A stretch of 64,000 nucleotides of DNA from Lachnospiraceae bacterium UBA4364 (GCA_002393955.1 DGSK01000045.1:1-64000); one strand, 5' to 3'; counted from the first letter of the stretch, positions 1 to 9,324 are shown. Notes: a model not told the origin generated them from the sequence alone. Program-made: numbers and translations.

Positions 1-705
1 CCTCATACAGGCTTTTACCACATCAGCCTGATCTATTTCTGTTTTCCCGGTATATCCGGCATAAATACCGGCCTCATTGATAACTGTCTCCAGCTCCGCA
101 CAAGATTTCCCCTCCATCATGCGGGAAATTTCCTCAGTATCAATATCCCCCATCGTTTGCTTTTGACTTAGAAAATGACGAATAATGGACTCTGCATCTT
201 TACCCTTGGGTGCCTCAACTTCTACAACTTTATCAAATCGTCCAGCTCTTAACAGAGAATCTGGGAGACAATACCTATCGTTAACCGTTGCAAATGCAAA
301 TACCCCGTGTCCTTTACAGTCATCTATGCACGACTGCACTGCTACATACTCTTCAGCATCCCGATGCATATTATCTTCATTCGCAAATTTGTCCATATCA
401 TCAAGGAAAACTATAGTTATGCCATCGAGTTCCTTCTTTGCAGCTTCAAATGTCTCCTTGATCTGGTTAACAAAGTCTCCATTTGGCTTTTCCTTTCGCA
501 AAGTATATACATTGCATCCAGTCTCAGCGATAAAGCACTTTGCCATCAGAGTTTTTCCAAGTCCCGGTTCACCATAAAGCAGAATCCCTGCTGGCAGGGT
601 GACCCCCAACCTTGAATACCTCTCCGGCTCCTTTAAGACACTTGCAAATCTGGCAAGTTCAGCCTTAATGTCTTCGTAACCAATGATTTTATCGAACTCA
701 CTCAT
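1..705 (-). CDS. AAA family ATPase (3' part beyond window)
   Basis: Reverse-strand frame open from the ATG at 705 to the window edge: the first 235 codons of a protein whose C-terminus lies outside. It has Walker A GEPGLGKT near residue 45, Walker B IVFLDDMD near residue 95 and an arginine-finger region LLRAGRFDK near residue 150, the order of a classical FtsH/CDC48-type AAA module. The N-terminus starts directly with the AAA domain (MSEFDKIIGYEDIK), so no membrane segment or adaptor domain precedes it. A GGAGGTG ribosome site lies just upstream. Classical AAA modules remodel or unfold proteins; the substrate cannot be read here. No protease motif is visible in the part present. Confidence 0.85.
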   Translation of the reverse strand, partial: MSEFDKIIGYEDIKAELARFASVLKEPERYSRLGVTLPAGILLYGEPGLGKTLMAKCFIAETGCNVYTLRKEKPNGDFVNQIKETFEAAKKELDGITIVFLDDMDKFANEDNMHRDAEEYVAVQSCIDDCKGHGVFAFATVNDRYCLPDSLLRAGRFDKVVEVEAPKGKDAESIIRHFLSQKQTMGDIDTEEISRMMEGKSCAELETVINEAGIYAGYTGKTEIDQADVVKACMR

Positions 706-816
706 ATCACACCTCCGTATTGTAAATGAATTCTAATGTTCCTTCACTGGTCACACTATATCATATCGTATGTGCATTATTTTGTACATTCACAACATCC
801 CTTTTACTTATTCACC

Positions 817-849
817 TCGTAATGTGAAATTTTAAATTCGTAATGTGAA
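817..849. promoter_or_regulatory. Two 12-bp direct repeats, putative operator
   Basis: TCGTAATGTGAA occurs at 817-828 and again at 838-849, 21 bp apart start to start, about two helical turns, which would place both copies on one face of the helix. They lie about 110 bp upstream of the AAA gene start at 705. Regulatory function is inferred from spacing only. Confidence 0.35.
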
Positions 850-1090
850 TAGTAAACTCTTTTCTTGTTCTCAACCGTATAAATCCCAAAATAAATCACA
901 GTACGCCACTCTTCAGATTAAAGAAGAACTTAAAAGAAAACAAGAACGATTACATATACTTGAAGGTTTTATGATTGCTATTGATAATTCGAATTATATC
1001 GCCAAGATTATAACCGGCTCCGCAAATGTCGCAGAAGCAAAAGAAAAACTGACACGCACACTTCCGATCAAAACGAGCTGTATAATGAAT
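845..1090 (+). pseudogene. Possible gyrA/parC (topoisomerase subunit A) remnant
   Basis: A short plus-strand frame contains RLHILEGFMIAIDN followed by KIITGSANVAEAKEKL. This resembles the stretch of type IIA topoisomerase A subunits (R.HILEGL.IALDNIDEVI.IIR.S....AK..L) at the end of the breakage-reunion core. Only about 70 residues are present, with no tower, catalytic tyrosine or C-terminal pinwheel, and the frame runs into a hairpin. I read it as a decayed or horizontally acquired fragment. Similarity was judged by eye, and no alignment was run. Confidence 0.45.
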
Positions 1091-1111
1091 TTCATCATCA
1101 TACAGCTCGTT
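1072..1111. terminator. Hairpin terminator
   Basis: AACGAGCTGTAT (1072-1083) pairs perfectly with ATACAGCTCGTT (1100-1111): a 12-bp stem with a 16-nt loop, followed on the plus strand by AATTATTTT. It sits in the tail of the gyrA-like remnant and may work on either strand. Confidence 0.6.
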
Positions 1112-1202
1112 AATTATTTTAGGTTATTCCATTTACAAACTAAATTTCAAACACCCCAAAATTTTGTCTTATTATAAGGGGGAAAATCCAAAAACAACTT
1201 TT

Positions 1203-1685
1203 CTACCACGCCATTTTCATTTTCAGACGTTCAAGCAATTCTTCTGGATCCGGCTCGTTATATAATTGATCTCGTTTGCTGCACCGTATCCTTTAAAAAA
1301 GTGCATCCGGGAATCATTATTCTGAGACGCAAGACTTATCTTCTCTGCAGAACCTCCGGCTTTTTCCAGAAAAGCAGTTATAAAATCATTTACACGTAAC
1401 TGTACATTGCTTTCCATACCGGAATCTATGGCCATCTGACCATTTGTCCACGTTAAAAAGAAAATGCAATTCCTTTGCATCCTTTATCTTATCCAGATAT
1501 TCGACCGCTTTTTCATATAATAACTTTTCGTCAAACAGGTCCCTGTCTTTAAGGGAGTTTTCATAGACTTCGATCAGGTGTCTTATGTCTGACACCTTTT
1601 TGTCAGAAGATGAATTATACTCATCTGTCTCACGGTTCATACGAATGATATTTATTACCCTGTAAATCTCGACCGTTGTCTTCAT
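1203..1685 (-). pseudogene. Frameshifted hypothetical protein gene
   Basis: Three reverse frames read on from one another: MKTTVEIYRVINIIRMNRE... to about 1440; then a second frame through AIDSGMESNVQLRVNDF and HFFKGYGAAN to about 1275; then a third frame RDQLYNEPDPEELLERLK ending at the TAG at 1203. Joined, they give a plausible protein of about 160 residues, soluble and charged, so at least two frameshifts have broken it. Short further open fragments (QIAQELIMAYSAWEDPD) lie upstream to about 1800. I do not recognise the family. The alternative is two small overlapping genes, but the continuity of composition across the shifts argues against it. Confidence 0.5.
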
Positions 1686-1882
1686 AGTAACAGCAGTTTT
1701 GTGTCAGGATCTTCCCAGGCAGAATAAGCCATAATCAGTTCCTGCGCTATCTGTTTGGACTAAAAATCTTCAGGTTTAATGTATCAATACCTTCATTCAG
1801 ATTTCTTATCCCCTTTTAAATATTTTCCGGATATATCATAGCTGTCCGGGACAGACCGGACAGGTACATTATATCATACTCT

Positions 1883-4648
1883 TCAGGCACTGATCTCCAC
1901 GGTGCTTCCGCCGGTCCTGTCCTTGGTAACGATCACCTGTTTATCAATTCTTTCCTTAAGATCAGCAACATGTGAGATAATACCCACCAGCTTACTACCT
2001 TCCGTAATGTTGGACAAGGCCCGGTATACCTGGTCAAGTTTTTCAGGATCGAGAGAACCGAATCCTTCATCCACGAACATTGTATCTACCTGTATTCCCC
2101 CCGATGATGACTGGACCTCGTCGGATAAACCGAGGGCAAGGGACAGGGACGCCATAAATGACTCGCCGCCCGAAATTGACTTAACACTTCTGACGGATCC
2201 ATTGTAATGATCGATAACCCCCAGCTCCAGGCCGCTCTGACTCTTGGCATTGGAAGCATTTTTCATCCTTTTAAGTTCATACTGTCCTGATGACATTGTC
2301 AGCAGACGGATATTTGCACGTCTGATTATACGGTCAAAATATGTCATCTGAACAAAGGTCTCAAACATAACCTTATCCTTTCCGGAAACCTGACCGTTTG
2401 CAGTATCCGAAAGAGCGCTCATCCACTGAAGCCTTTTCTCAGTATCGGCAATGCTTGAAGACTTGGCGATAACATTTTTCCTGATATCTCCATTTATCTT
2501 TATCCGGGACTCAACAGACCTGCCATTCTTAATGCATTCCTTCTGACGGACTTCAAGCTCCGTCTTTTTTGTTTTTTCAGCTTCAACATCAGTTACTTTG
2601 CCAGATTCAACTATCTTCCTGTTGCTTTCTATCTGTGCTTTTAATGAAGCAACCAGTTCATTTTCCTTTTTTAATGCCCTGTCTGCATCATCATAAGCTT
2701 TCTGAATCTCTGCTGCCTGACCGTCAATTTTATTCTTTTCGTTACCTGCCTCTTTTTTACTTGAATAAGTTAAACCGGCACGCATCTTTTCAAGAGACGC
2801 TGTCTTTTCCTTAAGAGCTGACCTGTCGGCCGCAAGCTTTTCATTTAACTCACTGCATTTTTTTTCTGTGGCCTTTATTTCTTTTTCCTTGTCAGGGATC
2901 AGATTTTCAAGCGCTTTTCTGCGCTTATCTTTTTCAAGTTCCTTATTTAAGGTGTCCCTCAGGTCATTTGTCTCAGATACACATTTACTTCTGACCTCAG
3001 AAAGAATGCCCGCTGCATTTTCAAGATCTTCATCCTTAAGCAGCTTCATGGACTGCTTTTTTATTTCTTCTTCCTTGGTTTCTACGGCTTTTATCATGCC
3101 GCTGGCTTCCCTGGCACTTTCATCCCTTTTATTTCTGGCCGCATTTGACGCTTTCTTGGCGTCTTCCAGTTCTTTTTCGGTAGGAACGTTTTCTGCCAGA
3201 TGAGCAAGCATAGGGTGTTCGATAGAACCGCAGACAGGGCACATTTTTCCCTTTTCCAGCTTCTGGGCAAGGATCCCTGCCTGACCGTCCCTGAAAGCCT
3301 GATCAAGTAATTCATAAGCAGCATTCAGATTTTTAAATTCGTCATTCTTTTTTCGGTATGCATTCTGGGCTGCACTAAGCTTTTCCCTATCAGCATTGAG
3401 ACTTTTAAGAGACTCTGCAAAACTTTCCAGGTCCTCAGACTCCTGTTCTTTTTTTGCAATAAGTCCTTTCAGCTTTTCAATCTCAGCACTTGAATCCTTT
3501 ATCGTCTCCTGTTCTTTCTTAAGAACAGCAAGCTCATCTTCCATAACCTTTTTTGCTGTGCCTGTATTTTCGATATCTGCTAAACACTTGTTTATGGCAT
3601 TCTGTGTATCATTTATTTCACAAGCAACCTTATCAACAGCATCATAGTCAGGAAGCTGGGCCACGATAGCAGCAGACTTCTTTTCAAGATCCGTCTTTCC
3701 TTTTAACGCTTCTTTCGCTGTAGCAAAGTTCCTCTCTAAAGCTGCAGCCTTTGGTTCTTCTGATTTAAGCTCATTGACAGCCTGTTCCCAGGCTCTCTTT
3801 GATTTTTCAACAGCCTCGGCTGCACCTATTTTTTCATTTATCTCTTCAAGCGCCTTGTTTATTTCCTTAAGCTGAAGATCAAGCTTTTCCTTTTCTGCAT
3901 TGTCCTGTTCTATCAGTTTATCCAGCAGGGCGATCACATCCTCTGTAAGAAGATCTCCGGATTTTGCCTTATCTGTCTCTATGGAAAGAACATTGTCGCT
4001 GTCAACATTTATTCCGGCAATATACTGTACCAGGCTCTTTTTTCCGTCTTTGACCTCTGTATCAACTTCTTTTGTTTTTCTGGCGATCTCCGCCTGAAGA
4101 TCCATAAACCTTTTAGTCTTGAACAGCTCCCTGAATATCTTTATCCTTTCAGAAGTATCGGCAACCAGAAGCTTTAAGAAATCCCCCTGTGCCAGCATAA
4201 CGATCTGGGAAAACTGATCCTTATCAACACCCAGGATCTCTTTTATCTTTTCATTTACATTTCCTATCTTTGTTATAACAGAACCGTCGGGCATATGCAG
4301 TTCAGCTTTAGCCATCTGTTTTTTCAGACCCTCACCGCGCTTTGCTGCCCTCATCTGCTCCGGTGATCGCTTTATCGTATATTCTTTGCCGGCATGGGTA
4401 AATACAAGCTCTACCTCTGTGATGGTTTCATCAGAAGCATACTTTGAGCGAAGCATTCCTGGCTCACGGTTGGGGCCGCTTGCCTCACCATAAAGTCCAT
4501 AGCATATAGCATCAAAAATCGATGTCTTCCCTGCTCCCGTATCACCGGTTATCAGGTAAAGCCCCTGAGTGCCCAGCTTATTCATAGGTATTACAATTCT
4601 TCCGGCATAGGGGCCGAAAGCTGACATTGTTAATTTTACAGGTCTCAT
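1883..4648 (-). CDS. sbcC: Exonuclease subunit SbcC
   Basis: A 921-residue SMC-like ATPase of the Rad50/SbcC family. The N-terminus MRPVKLTMSAFGPYAG leads into Walker A GDTGAGKTS (about residue 35). Two long heptad-rich coiled-coil arms flank a zinc hook CPVCG near residue 470. The C-terminal half carries the ABC signature SISGGESFMASLS (about 826) and Walker B MFVDEGFGSLD (about 862). With SbcD it forms the MRN-like nuclease that opens hairpins and trims DNA ends. It follows sbcD with only 3 bases between them, a standard operon order, and has a GGAGGGG ribosome site. Length and domain order are normal. Confidence 0.97.
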   Translation of the reverse strand: MRPVKLTMSAFGPYAGRIVIPMNKLGTQGLYLITGDTGAGKTSIFDAICYGLYGEASGPNREPGMLRSKYASDETITEVELVFTHAGKEYTIKRSPEQMRAAKRGEGLKKQMAKAELHMPDGSVITKIGNVNEKIKEILGVDKDQFSQIVMLAQGDFLKLLVADTSERIKIFRELFKTKRFMDLQAEIARKTKEVDTEVKDGKKSLVQYIAGINVDSDNVLSIETDKAKSGDLLTEDVIALLDKLIEQDNAEKEKLDLQLKEINKALEEINEKIGAAEAVEKSKRAWEQAVNELKSEEPKAAALERNFATAKEALKGKTDLEKKSAAIVAQLPDYDAVDKVACEINDTQNAINKCLADIENTGTAKKVMEDELAVLKKEQETIKDSSAEIEKLKGLIAKKEQESEDLESFAESLKSLNADREKLSAAQNAYRKKNDEFKNLNAAYELLDQAFRDGQAGILAQKLEKGKMCPVCGSIEHPMLAHLAENVPTEKELEDAKKASNAARNKRDESAREASGMIKAVETKEEEIKKQSMKLLKDEDLENAAGILSEVRSKCVSETNDLRDTLNKELEKDKRRKALENLIPDKEKEIKATEKKCSELNEKLAADRSALKEKTASLEKMRAGLTYSSKKEAGNEKNKIDGQAAEIQKAYDDADRALKKENELVASLKAQIESNRKIVESGKVTDVEAEKTKKTELEVRQKECIKNGRSVESRIKINGDIRKNVIAKSSSIADTEKRLQWMSALSDTANGQVSGKDKVMFETFVQMTYFDRIIRRANIRLLTMSSGQYELKRMKNASNAKSQSGLELGVIDHYNGSVRSVKSISGGESFMASLSLALGLSDEVQSSSGGIQVDTMFVDEGFGSLDPEKLDQVYRALSNITEGSKLVGIISHVADLKERIDKQVIVTKDRTGGSTVEISA

Positions 4649-4651
4649 TTT

Positions 4652-5779
4652 TTACCCCTCCCACACTCGTTCAATGCACTCTGTGATAAAATTCATCTGT
4701 TCCTCGCTCATAGGAGTGTTGTTCTGTTTTTCAAATAATTCCTCAAAAAGTTCCAGCGGACTCTTTGTTTCGATATTTTCAATACCGCATATTTCTTTCC
4801 GTTCCTTTGTACGGGTATTATCATAAGTAAGCTGCATGATGTTCGGATAGATTACCCTTAATTTGCCCATGGCATCCAAAACATCATTTTCATCAGTCAG
4901 GATCGCATGGATATAGTCTTCCGTGTTGGTATTCTCATAATTTTTCTTAGCAGTCAGTTCTTCGTATGTACCCTTTATTTCCCTCATGTCATGCAGGGGA
5001 GTGAGAGGTATCTCATCCAGAGTTACTTTCTTTCCATTAATATTCACTACCGTTATTGATTTATGATGATCCTTCTCGGAAAAAGAATACTTAAGGGGAG
5101 TTCCGCAGTAACGGACAGTTTCTCTTCCGATATTCTGTTTTCCGTGGATGTGTCCTAACGCAACGTAATCGAACTCATCAAATACATCTGCGTTAACATT
5201 ATCAAGACCGCCTACGACAACTTCTTCAGATTCACATCTCGCCGCTCCTGTAACAAACTGATGCGCTATCAGGATATTTGTGGCAGAACGATCAATATCA
5301 GCCTTGCTTAATGCCACCCTGCAGGCATCTGTATAATTATTTATCTCTTCATCTGGGAAAAAGCTTTTTACTACTGCCGGCTTGACGAAGGGCAGCATGT
5401 AAATAAACACCGTTTCATCACCGGCTTTGAGCGTGCAGCACTTTACTGTTCCATCATAAACAGGTGAAAAATGAATGCCCATCGTCTCTATAAGCTCACC
5501 ATGATCAGCAAGCCTGATCGCTGAATCATGATTTCCGCTTACTACAAAAACAGGGATCTTCTTTTCTGCCAGACTTATCAGAAAATCATCCCATAACTTC
5601 ATGGCTTCCTCGGAAGGAACTGACCTGTCATAAATGTCGCCTGCTATAAGTATGCCGTCCGGTTTTTCCCTTCCGGCTGCCGTGAGTATTTCCTTTAAGA
5701 TATACTTCTGATCATCAATAAGGGAAAATTCTTTTAACCGCTTTCCCAAATGCAAGTCAGAAAGATGAAATAATTTCAT
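4652..5779 (-). CDS. sbcD: Exonuclease subunit SbcD
   Basis: A 375-residue calcineurin-like phosphoesterase, the Mre11-type nuclease subunit. Metal-binding motifs are in order: DLHLGK near residue 8, AGDIYDRSVP near 46, GNHDS near 82, AHQF near 171 and LGHIHGKQN near 206. The rest is the capping domain and C-terminal helices that dock on SbcC. The GGAGGGGT site before the ATG at 5779 fixes the start. It is the first gene of the sbcDC operon. A TATAAT-like box lies at about 5876 on the reverse strand, but I see no good -35 box. Confidence 0.97.
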   Translation of the reverse strand: MKLFHLSDLHLGKRLKEFSLIDDQKYILKEILTAAGREKPDGILIAGDIYDRSVPSEEAMKLWDDFLISLAEKKIPVFVVSGNHDSAIRLADHGELIETMGIHFSPVYDGTVKCCTLKAGDETVFIYMLPFVKPAVVKSFFPDEEINNYTDACRVALSKADIDRSATNILIAHQFVTGAARCESEEVVVGGLDNVNADVFDEFDYVALGHIHGKQNIGRETVRYCGTPLKYSFSEKDHHKSITVVNINGKKVTLDEIPLTPLHDMREIKGTYEELTAKKNYENTNTEDYIHAILTDENDVLDAMGKLRVIYPNIMQLTYDNTRTKERKEICGIENIETKSPLELFEELFEKQNNTPMSEEQMNFITECIERVWEG

Positions 5780-5928
5780 GTGATACCCCTCCTAATAGCA
5801 TTTTAAAATGCCCTTGGCAGTGTGTGCCTTGGACCGTACCAGATAATTTCATCTGTTTGCCTGTCATTGATAACATTATATCATGTCCGTTTCGGGGGAT
5901 AGGTATAAATTTGTACCTTTTAAAAAAG

Positions 5929-5956
5929 CAAAAAAAGACGGTGGAAGTCCACCGCC
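5929..5956 (-). terminator. Rho-independent terminator
   Basis: On the reverse strand GGCGGTGGA-CTTCCACCGTC folds into a tight hairpin followed by TTTTTTT. It ends the transcript of the membrane protein gene at 5981 and separates it from sbcDC. Confidence 0.85.
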
Positions 5957-5980
5957 GATTACCGACAACATAGTATATCG

Positions 5981-6559
5981 TCAATCATATTTCGCAGAGA
6001 CAACCTCAATGGTCATATTTCCATTATTTTTCTTATAGTCAGGATTTACTACTTCCACTGTATTCCAATCGAAACTAATCTTATCAAGACCATTTTCCCG
6101 TCTGTCTAAAATAACATATCTGTTCCCGTCCTGATCATACATTATTGCAAAACAGATACCGATAGTCATGTAATATGGGCTGCCAATTTTGTAAGGCAAT
6201 TTGATTTCATTTCCATCATACCTGACTAGCAGCTTCAGGTCATAATCGTATTCCCCATTACGAGAAGAACCGTTCGACTCTAAATAATCGAAAAACACTT
6301 TGTTCAATTTGTAGTCCCTTATCATGGAACCGATCATCCACCAGGGACCGGGATCGATAAGTGCCAGCAGTGCCAGGGGTTTGAAGGCTGAGATTAGTCC
6401 GCCAATCAGCAAGAGTATCAATCCCACAAAAGGAATTCCCGAAACATAGCGGCCTGATTTTGCACTGGCTCTTGCCGCTCCATATGTGACAAAGACGCTC
6501 AACAGTCCCAGGACTATCAGGATCAGGCTTACTCCATTGTATCTGAAAAATTCTTCCAT
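5981..6559 (-). CDS. Hypothetical membrane protein (192 aa)
   Basis: Residues 1-85 hold two or three hydrophobic segments (VSLILIVLGLLSVFV, GLILLLIGGLISAF, and a stretch around PLALLALIDPGPWW). A soluble C-terminal half of about 100 residues follows, rich in beta-strand-like alternation (KLLVRYDGNEIKLPYKIG, YVILDRRENG). I do not recognise the family. No clear Shine-Dalgarno sequence precedes the ATG at 6559. It stands alone, with its own terminator downstream and a PAP2 gene upstream. A cell-envelope role is only a guess from topology. Confidence 0.65.
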   Translation of the reverse strand: MEEFFRYNGVSLILIVLGLLSVFVTYGAARASAKSGRYVSGIPFVGLILLLIGGLISAFKPLALLALIDPGPWWMIGSMIRDYKLNKVFFDYLESNGSSRNGEYDYDLKLLVRYDGNEIKLPYKIGSPYYMTIGICFAIMYDQDGNRYVILDRRENGLDKISFDWNTVEVVNPDYKKNNGNMTIEVVSAKYD

Positions 6560-6655
6560 AAGTTAAACTTTGTAACTGTTAAAACCTACCGTGTCTTCCG
6601 GTTACGTCAGTTCAAAATTAAAAATCTGCTTTGCGTGTGCTCCGGGCGATACTGA

Positions 6656-7615
6656 TCAGTTACTATTTTTTACAGGGTTTGCCATCTTCTTAATGACGAC
6701 CGGCCATACGCAAATAGCAAAGAGCATCATCAGAAGTCTTGCAATAAAGTTTCCCCAATGGTCGCCAAAGGCTGCAGCGATCGTAGCCGGTGCAAACCAT
6801 TCTTTCCATGCAAACATGATTGCCGCACCGACACAGGCTAACATCGGCAGCTCTGCCGTACCCACAGGAATTTCATATTTAAGATAATGCCTTTCAACAT
6901 AGCTTCCGATCATTATTCCCGTAAATGCACCGCAGGCCTTAAAGGTATCGTTCATCATCTTCTGGGGATCAACAAGGAGCTGTCCGTCAACATAGTCCAT
7001 GGGATAAGGTTTTACCGTAATGTAAATGATCGTCAACACCACTACCCCAAGGCCGACAAAAGTAAGGATATCGGTAAGCTTATCATTTCCCTGCAATTTC
7101 TTCTGAACAAGTCCGACAAGCCATATGATAAGAACCGACGCTGTAAATCCCACTACAACATCCTGCGGAGTATGTACACCAAGAAAATTTCTGGAGAAGC
7201 CGGTTAAAAGGAGCAGTATTGCACAGATAACAGCAAGCCATCTTCTCTTATCCTTCTGCCAGACAAAGACGGTACCGTAAGTAACCGTGGCAACTGTCGT
7301 ATGCCCGCTTGGGAATGAGTAACCTGTCGCCGCCACCTTGGAATCCCCGGCCGGTTCGATCAGGTCAGAGCGTATCCACGGACGATAAGCACAAACAGTC
7401 AATTTGATCATACCGTTAACCAGCTCTCCAATACCCCACGTAGTGATAAAGCGATAGCCCCATTTCTTATCCACTGCCCAGAATATAACAAAGGGAAGAT
7501 ACGGCATGATATCCACTGCGAATTTTGATACAGCATTGAAAAACTCATCAAATATGCCGCCTGTTGCGTTCCTCAGCTCCTGAAGCCATAACAAGTATTG
7601 AATATCAAATCCCAT
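6656..7615 (-). CDS. PAP2-superfamily phosphatase
   Basis: A 319-residue polytopic protein with the three-part phosphatidic-acid-phosphatase signature: KLTVCAYRP (about residue 75), PSGHTT (about 101) and SRNFLGVHTPQD (about 139), giving the catalytic His of PSGH and the nucleophilic His of the third motif. About eight hydrophobic segments surround the active site, which should face outward. Family members dephosphorylate undecaprenyl pyrophosphate, phosphatidate or phosphatidylglycerophosphate; the substrate is not decidable here. It is longer than the minimal family (about 200 aa) because of extra C-terminal membrane helices. An AGGAGG site precedes the ATG at 7615. Confidence 0.9.
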   Translation of the reverse strand: MGFDIQYLLWLQELRNATGGIFDEFFNAVSKFAVDIMPYLPFVIFWAVDKKWGYRFITTWGIGELVNGMIKLTVCAYRPWIRSDLIEPAGDSKVAATGYSFPSGHTTVATVTYGTVFVWQKDKRRWLAVICAILLLLTGFSRNFLGVHTPQDVVVGFTASVLIIWLVGLVQKKLQGNDKLTDILTFVGLGVVVLTIIYITVKPYPMDYVDGQLLVDPQKMMNDTFKACGAFTGIMIGSYVERHYLKYEIPVGTAELPMLACVGAAIMFAWKEWFAPATIAAAFGDHWGNFIARLLMMLFAICVWPVVIKKMANPVKNSN

Positions 7616-7708
7616 AAGCTCCTCCTATACTAACTATTTTTCCATTTGTTTTAACAGCTATAGTATACAGGTAAATCCACGCTGCTTCATAATAGATGCC
7701 ATTACATA

Positions 7709-8491
7709 TCAATTATATATTATTTTTTCCATTATTTTGGGAACAATGCATTTTATTTTCCCCTCATATTTTGCATCAACATAATCGGCAAAATCCTCCG
7801 GATTTTCACCATTGACCGCAAACATATCCCAGTGCCCCGGGATGACAATCTTAGCCCCCACATCGCCGGCAAAGTCGGCTGCTTCCTGATATACCATATT
7901 GCCTATCCAGTGCTGTCTGTAGCGCCCGGCATCACGTCCGTTGATGGGGAGCATCTCTATATCGATATCCCCGTACTGACTGACCTTTGCCAGCATCCCC
8001 TCGTATCTTACCGTATCTCCGGCATGGTGGATCCTTACACCTTTTCCCTCTATAATATACTGTAAGTACGGATATAATCCTGTCTCCGGATCCCGGTCAA
8101 GAAATTCATGGGATGCCGGTATCGCATGGATCACGCAGTCCTTAACTGTTGCCGACTCGCCGTCATTTAAGCCGATTGCATTATCCGGATCCACTCCATC
8201 TTCCAGGACTTCAATCATGTGCGCTCTCGGAAATATGAACTTTGCACCGGGATTGGTTTTCGCCCATATCTTCCACGCTTCATGATCGATGTGGTCAAGG
8301 TGGTTATGTGTTCCGAGGAATGCATCTATTCCCACTAATTCATCTGCTTTTACAGGCGGTGCAATAAGCCTGTCTTCAGTGGGAGTGGCAAAATAGTCAA
8401 CGCATATCGTCGTATCTCCCATCTTTATCAAAAGCCCCATCTGGCCTAACCATGTCAGCTCCACCGTACTGTTTACCGGATGCTCTTTCAT
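7709..8491 (-). CDS. UlaG-like MBL-fold metal-dependent hydrolase
   Basis: The 260-residue metallo-beta-lactamase-fold protein begins MKEHPVNSTVELTWLGQMG. The metal-site motif THNHLDHID lies near residue 62, and later ligands are in AIPASHEF, IHHAGDT and VIPGHWDMF. This pattern matches the UlaG (L-ascorbate-6-phosphate lactonase) branch, but no ula PTS or pentose genes are nearby, so the substrate is unknown. The frame could be extended 34 codons upstream to 8593, but that extension is a translated piece of the repeat at 8515-8608. The ATG at 8491, behind AAAGGGGGAAAT, is the better start. Confidence 0.88.
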   Translation of the reverse strand: MKEHPVNSTVELTWLGQMGLLIKMGDTTICVDYFATPTEDRLIAPPVKADELVGIDAFLGTHNHLDHIDHEAWKIWAKTNPGAKFIFPRAHMIEVLEDGVDPDNAIGLNDGESATVKDCVIHAIPASHEFLDRDPETGLYPYLQYIIEGKGVRIHHAGDTVRYEGMLAKVSQYGDIDIEMLPINGRDAGRYRQHWIGNMVYQEAADFAGDVGAKIVIPGHWDMFAVNGENPEDFADYVDAKYEGKIKCIVPKIMEKIIYN

Positions 8492-8514
8492 ATTTCCCCC
8501 TTTAATTGTTATGT

Positions 8515-8608
8515 CTTCCCACACCGTGTACAGTGCGGATGGCATCACCGTCAGGCAGGCTACCGGTGTGATGAAGTTAGTGGTATACAACAAGTGGGAA
8601 GTTTTAAT
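8515..8608 (-). repeat. Palindromic repeat, copy A (right-end type)
   Basis: Contains CTTCCCACACCGTGTA, then CACCGTCAGGCAGGCTACC and the end TATACAACAAGTGGGAAGTTT. It is near-identical to the right end of the copy at 53618-53884 and related to those at 9325 and 51684. It lies directly upstream of the metallohydrolase start, so it forms its 5' leader or promoter-proximal DNA. Confidence 0.85.
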
Positions 8609-8633
8609 TATATAGATCTTAGTCTGTTATATC

Positions 8634-9251
8634 TCATATATAACACACTCGTCTGCAATTTCTTACAAACTCTGTCATTTTATTTCTGTCCTTTTTACCA
8701 TCTGTTTCAAGACATGAACTGGCATCTACCGCATATGGATGATATTCATTGATTGCTTCCTCAACATTATCTGCATTAAGTCCGCCTGCCAGAAAGTATG
8801 GCCGGTCGATTCCCCGGATAAGTGAGTGGTCAAATGATCTGCCCGTTCCGGTACCGGAATCCAAAAGAACATAATCCGCCGTACTGCGGACAGCGCAATT
8901 TATATCATCCGCAGAAGTTATCTTATATGCTTTGATAATAGGCTTATCCGTATACTGCCGGAGATTCTTAATATAGGTATCATCTTCTTTTCCATGAAGC
9001 TGTATTATATCCAGCATCTCTTCATAGTATTCAAGAATATTTGCGATAGGTTCATTTACGAATACCCCGACTCTCTTCACATCACTTCCATGAAGATAGC
9101 TTTCAAGTTCGCAGAAAGTTCCCAGTGGGATAGTACGGCGGAATCCCTCCGACAGAATAAACCCGACATAATCTACTTCAAGCTCCGCTGCCGTGATCAC
9201 ATCCGGCGGATTCATCATCCCGCATAATTTTATTTTTGTTTTTTCTTCCAT
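8634..9251 (-). CDS. trpF: Phosphoribosylanthranilate isomerase
   Basis: A 205-residue TIM-barrel protein. The catalytic Cys is in the N-terminal IKLCGMM, the catalytic Asp in VLLDSGTGTGR (about residue 128), and the phosphate-binding loops are FLAGGLN and DASSCLETDGKKD (canonical DVSSGVE). It performs the Amadori rearrangement of N-(5'-phosphoribosyl)anthranilate in tryptophan synthesis. No other trp gene is in the window, so it is an orphan. The unusual active-site neighbours (KLCGMMNPPD, DASSC) suggest a divergent copy. Moonlighting or a second trpF elsewhere is possible. Confidence 0.9.
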   Translation of the reverse strand: MEEKTKIKLCGMMNPPDVITAAELEVDYVGFILSEGFRRTIPLGTFCELESYLHGSDVKRVGVFVNEPIANILEYYEEMLDIIQLHGKEDDTYIKNLRQYTDKPIIKAYKITSADDINCAVRSTADYVLLDSGTGTGRSFDHSLIRGIDRPYFLAGGLNADNVEEAINEYHPYAVDASSCLETDGKKDRNKMTEFVRNCRRVCYI

Positions 9252-9324
9252 AATTTATCATCCCGGAATTTAAGTGCCAAAATCATTTTAACACATTTTT
9301 ATAACCCTCTGTCACCACAAAAAA

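Noticed and set aside
1902..4097. Many plus-strand frames within sbcC
   Set aside because: Shadows of a long coiled-coil gene rich in Lys/Glu codons; Ser/Phe/Leu-rich and without starts.
8492..8593. N-terminal extension MLYTTNFITPVACLTV of the metallohydrolase
   Set aside because: The same peptide appears in the frame at 53687-53869; both are translations of the palindromic repeat's right end, and a good ribosome site exists at the internal ATG.
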